Part shown: positions 62,015 through 64,000 of the stretch, piece after piece
Layout: each line of letters opens with the position of its first letter
Numbering within the stretch: position 1 is the first letter of the stretch
Origin: an uncultured Phascolarctobacterium sp.
Lineage (GTDB): Bacteria > Bacillota > Negativicutes > Acidaminococcales > Acidaminococcaceae
Direction: 5' to 3'
DNA length: 64,000 nucleotides
NCBI GenBank assembly: GCA_900552005.1
Contig: URXU01000008.1
Location: 1-64,000, forward strand
Program-made: the position numbers and the translations under genes
Notes under the pieces: generated by a model
What the model was told of the DNA's origin: nothing
Databases searched by the model: none
The model's input: only the letters and a program-made list of their open reading frames with translations

Positions 62015-62043
62015 ATTATAAACTCTTTATACAGATTAGGCAA
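62015..62043 (-). promoter_or_regulatory. Promoter of the small secreted-protein gene
   Basis: TTGCCT (62038-62043), a 17-base spacer and TATAAT (62015-62020) on the minus strand. Confidence 0.65.
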
Positions 62044-62102
62044 TATAAAGTCCCCCTCTTCTTACATAAATATCACAATTGTAGCCAAATTGCAATAAAC
62101 TG

Positions 62103-62130
62103 TTCAAAGCCGCCTATTTTATGATATAAT
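62103..62130 (+). promoter_or_regulatory. Promoter of the nickel/peptide permease operon
   Basis: TTCAAA (62103-62108), 16 bases, TATAAT (62125-62130). It predicts a start near 62137 and a structured leader of about 135 bases. Confidence 0.55.
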
Positions 62131-62136
62131 AATTTA

Positions 62137-62257
62137 GACTGTAAGAACAGTCACATACTGCTGAAGCAGTTATTTTTCTAATATTGTATTTTAATCAGCT
62201 AAGCTATGAAGGCTCAGTCATCTCAGTGCGGGATGCCGGTTCGTCATAGCTTTTTTT
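62137..62257 (+). promoter_or_regulatory. Structured leader ending in a terminator hairpin
   Basis: The leader has GACTGT/ACAGTC (62137-62152), ACTGC/GCAGT (62157-62170), then AAGCTATGA (62201-62209) paired with TCATAGCTT (62244-62252) and seven T, 15 bases before the permease ATG. The 34-base interior (GGCTCAGTCATC...GGGATGCCGG) is GC-rich and can fold. This looks like a cis-acting attenuator or riboswitch; no known class is recognised with confidence. Confidence 0.5.
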
Positions 62258-62272
62258 ATGTTGGGAGTCTCT

Positions 62273-63214
62273 ATGAAAAAATATTTTCTGCGGCAGCTTG
62301 TACTGCTGCTGCCCGTATTACTTGGCGTAACGCTGGTCACGTTCCTGCTGCTGCAGCTGGTAGCAGGCGATACAGTTGACTTGCTGCAGCAAAGCCACGG
62401 AGCTGTCAGTGCCAGCGTTAAACAGCAGCTGCGCAGCCAGCTTGGCCTTGACCAGCCTCTGCCGGTACAATACGTTACTTGGCTGCTGCATCTGCTGACA
62501 GGCGATGCCGGTTATTCCTACATTTCCGGTCAGTCTGTGAGCAGTCTGCTATTGTCTAAGCTGCCTTCTACCATTATTCTTACAATATCCGCGCTGCTTC
62601 TGGCATTGCTGCTGGCCATTCCGGCAGGCATCATCAGCGCCTTGCAGCAAAATAAATTTTGGGATTATCTCCTGCAGCTATTGAGTTTTTTGGGCAGCTC
62701 TGTCCCCGGTTTTCTGCTGGCATTATTTCTGCTTTACTTTTTCTCAGTCAGGCTGCAGCTTACCGGCGTACTGCCCGACAGCGGTTTCAGCTCCTGGCTG
62801 CTGCCTGTTATAACACTGGCCATACCTATTGCCGCCAAATACAGCCGCTATATCCGCGGAGAAATACTGCGAGAAATGCAGCAGCCCTATGTAACCGGAG
62901 CTTTACTGCTGGGCATATCAAAAACAACAATCCTGCGCCAATATATTTTCCATACAGTTGGCCTGAATATGATTACCATTATCGCCATGTCGGCAGGCTC
63001 GCTGCTGAGCGGAACAGTAATCATTGAAAATATCTTTATGCTTGACGGTATCGGGCGCTTGGCACTGGAAGCTATCATTATGAAGGACTTTCCGGTCCTA
63101 CAGGCCTATGTTATCTGGAGTACATGCTGTTATGTACTGCTCAATCTGTTAGCTGAAAGTATCTGCGGCCTGCTTGACCCACGTCATAAAATTCCCACAG
63201 GTGAGGAATCATGA
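62273..63214 (+). CDS. Nickel/oligopeptide-type ABC permease (NikB/DppB)
   Basis: The 313-residue permease has six hydrophobic segments and the DppB/NikB pattern: LRQLVLLLPVLLGVT, LGLDQPLPVQYVTWL and the EAA-like loop near RGEILREMQQPYVTGALLLGISK. The ATG at 62273 has GGGAG six bases upstream; an ATG five codons earlier lies beyond the U-tract and is less likely. It overlaps the next permease by 4 bases. No binding protein gene lies in front. Confidence 0.88.
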   Translation: MKKYFLRQLVLLLPVLLGVTLVTFLLLQLVAGDTVDLLQQSHGAVSASVKQQLRSQLGLDQPLPVQYVTWLLHLLTGDAGYSYISGQSVSSLLLSKLPSTIILTISALLLALLLAIPAGIISALQQNKFWDYLLQLLSFLGSSVPGFLLALFLLYFFSVRLQLTGVLPDSGFSSWLLPVITLAIPIAAKYSRYIRGEILREMQQPYVTGALLLGISKTTILRQYIFHTVGLNMITIIAMSAGSLLSGTVIIENIFMLDGIGRLALEAIIMKDFPVLQAYVIWSTCCYVLLNLLAESICGLLDPRHKIPTGEES

Positions 63215-64000
63215 ACCAATCAAAAAAAACTCTGCTTCTGCTGGCAGCCATACCGGTGCTGTTGCTCCTGCTGATCAGCGCCGGCGGTAATTGGCTATCG
63301 CCCCACGATCCATATCAGCAGCAGCTTTCCCTGGCTCTGCAGCCGCCTAATGCCGATTATCCCTTAGGAACGGACCGCTATGGACGCTGCCTGCTTTCAC
63401 GCATTCTCTCAGGCGCGGGCATCTCCGTCTGGACCGCACTGCTGCTCACCTTAGCCGCTGCCTTTTCAGGAACAGCAAGCGGTCTGTACTGCGGTTTTTA
63501 TTACCGGCAGCTGCCTGATAAACTGCTGACTCAGATTATCAACGTCATGCTCGCCTTTCCCGGTCTGATTCTTGCTTTGGCTATTACCGGCTTTTTAGGC
63601 GGCGGACTTTTCCATGCCGCAGCAGCTTTATTATGCTCCGCCTGGGCGCCTTATGCCCGCCTCGTGCGGCGACAGGTGATCACCATAAAATCAGCTCCGT
63701 ATATTGAAGCGGCCCGGCTCTGCGGCTGTACGGATAAAGAAATTATTTTCCGTTATCTTCTGCCTGCGGCCATCAAACCGGTTATTCTCATGGCGGCAGC
63801 TAATATAGGCACCATGCTGCTTTCTCTTTCGGCCCTCTCATTTCTGGGGCTTGGCGCCCAGCCGCCCACTGCTGAGTGGGGAGCCATGCTGAGCAGCAAC
63901 CGCAATTTGCTGCAGCTTGCTCCCTGGACTGTCTTTGCCCCCGGCGCGGCACTGCTCCTGTCCGTCTGCAGCTTTAATTTTCTGGGAAATGTACTGCACG
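63211..64000 (+). CDS. Nickel/oligopeptide-type ABC permease (NikC/DppC), partial
   Basis: An open frame from the ATG at 63211 (ATGA overlap) runs to the window end without a stop, giving 263 residues. It has LSPHDPYQQQLSLALQPP, LGTDRYGRCLLSRIL, the EAARLCGCTDKEIIFRYLLP loop and LSFLGLGAQPPTAEWG, which define the DppC/NikC family. The C-terminus and the expected ATPase and binding-protein genes lie beyond the window. Confidence 0.9.
   Translation, partial: MNQSKKTLLLLAAIPVLLLLLISAGGNWLSPHDPYQQQLSLALQPPNADYPLGTDRYGRCLLSRILSGAGISVWTALLLTLAAAFSGTASGLYCGFYYRQLPDKLLTQIINVMLAFPGLILALAITGFLGGGLFHAAAALLCSAWAPYARLVRRQVITIKSAPYIEAARLCGCTDKEIIFRYLLPAAIKPVILMAAANIGTMLLSLSALSFLGLGAQPPTAEWGAMLSSNRNLLQLAPWTVFAPGAALLLSVCSFNFLGNVLH

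Noticed and set aside
62201..62252. NikR operator before the permease genes
   Set aside because: The inverted repeat GCTATGA/TCATAGC has a 34-base gap rather than 16 and is followed by a T-run, fitting a terminator stem.

Overview
The window looks like chromosome from a Gram-negative-walled Firmicute (Negativicutes, for example an Acidaminococcaceae relative). It has Firmicutes habits: strong AGGAGG ribosome sites, a leucine T-box, LrgAB and intrinsic terminators. It also carries an RND efflux pump, which needs an outer membrane. The taxonomic placement is inference. No rRNA, insertion sequence, CRISPR array or prophage was seen.

Layout. 1-10 kb: cold-shock protein fragment, GIY-YIG protein, cyclophilin, an unknown membrane protein, M20 peptidase, leuA behind a T-box with a CUC specifier, a flavodoxin/ferredoxin protein, a CBS/HlyC membrane protein and a Ca2+ P-type ATPase. 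10-20 kb: YbjN-like protein, flavodiiron protein, SbmA/YddA-like ABC exporter, RND pump with adaptor and a palindromic operator candidate, and an unknown secreted protein. 19.7-23.7 kb (+ strand): a TauABC/SsuABC-like importer whose operon ends in an ArsR repressor, followed by an ArsP-like permease with ArsR-type operators. 23.7-30 kb: Nramp transporter, GNAT acetyltransferase, DUF4127 protein and an amino-acid ABC transporter. 30-37 kb: the purine operon purE-F-M-N-H(cyclohydrolase only)-D-guaB behind a leader with an attenuator-like hairpin. 37-46 kb: clpB, lrgAB, and a methionine/folate operon metF - activation protein - metH (split) - small ORF, then tRNA-Ser and tadA. 46-52 kb: ABC-F protein and a sugar-nucleotide operon (phosphohexomutase, galU, galE). 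51.8-53.9 kb: a two-gene Septu-like defence module (ATPase + HNH). 54-64 kb: DUF401 permease, YbjQ, a paired SMR transporter, two tRNA-Leu genes, a polA-mutM-coaE-transglycosylase operon, a small secreted protein, and the start of a nickel/peptide-type ABC permease operon with a structured leader.

How it fits together. Most of the window is housekeeping metabolism plus envelope transport. The leuA T-box reads CUC, and the cognate tRNA-Leu(GAG), with the ACCA end that matches the T-box UGGU, is encoded about 51 kb away in the same window. The most unusual points are: an IMP dehydrogenase whose length and key residue numbers match the Tritrichomonas foetus enzyme, a stand-alone IMP cyclohydrolase in place of bifunctional PurH, a methionine synthase with its reactivation domain on a separate gene, the Septu-like pair, and several unexplained leaders and palindromes (purE leader, the oligopeptide/nickel permease leader, the amino-acid binding-protein leader, and the RND and importer promoters).
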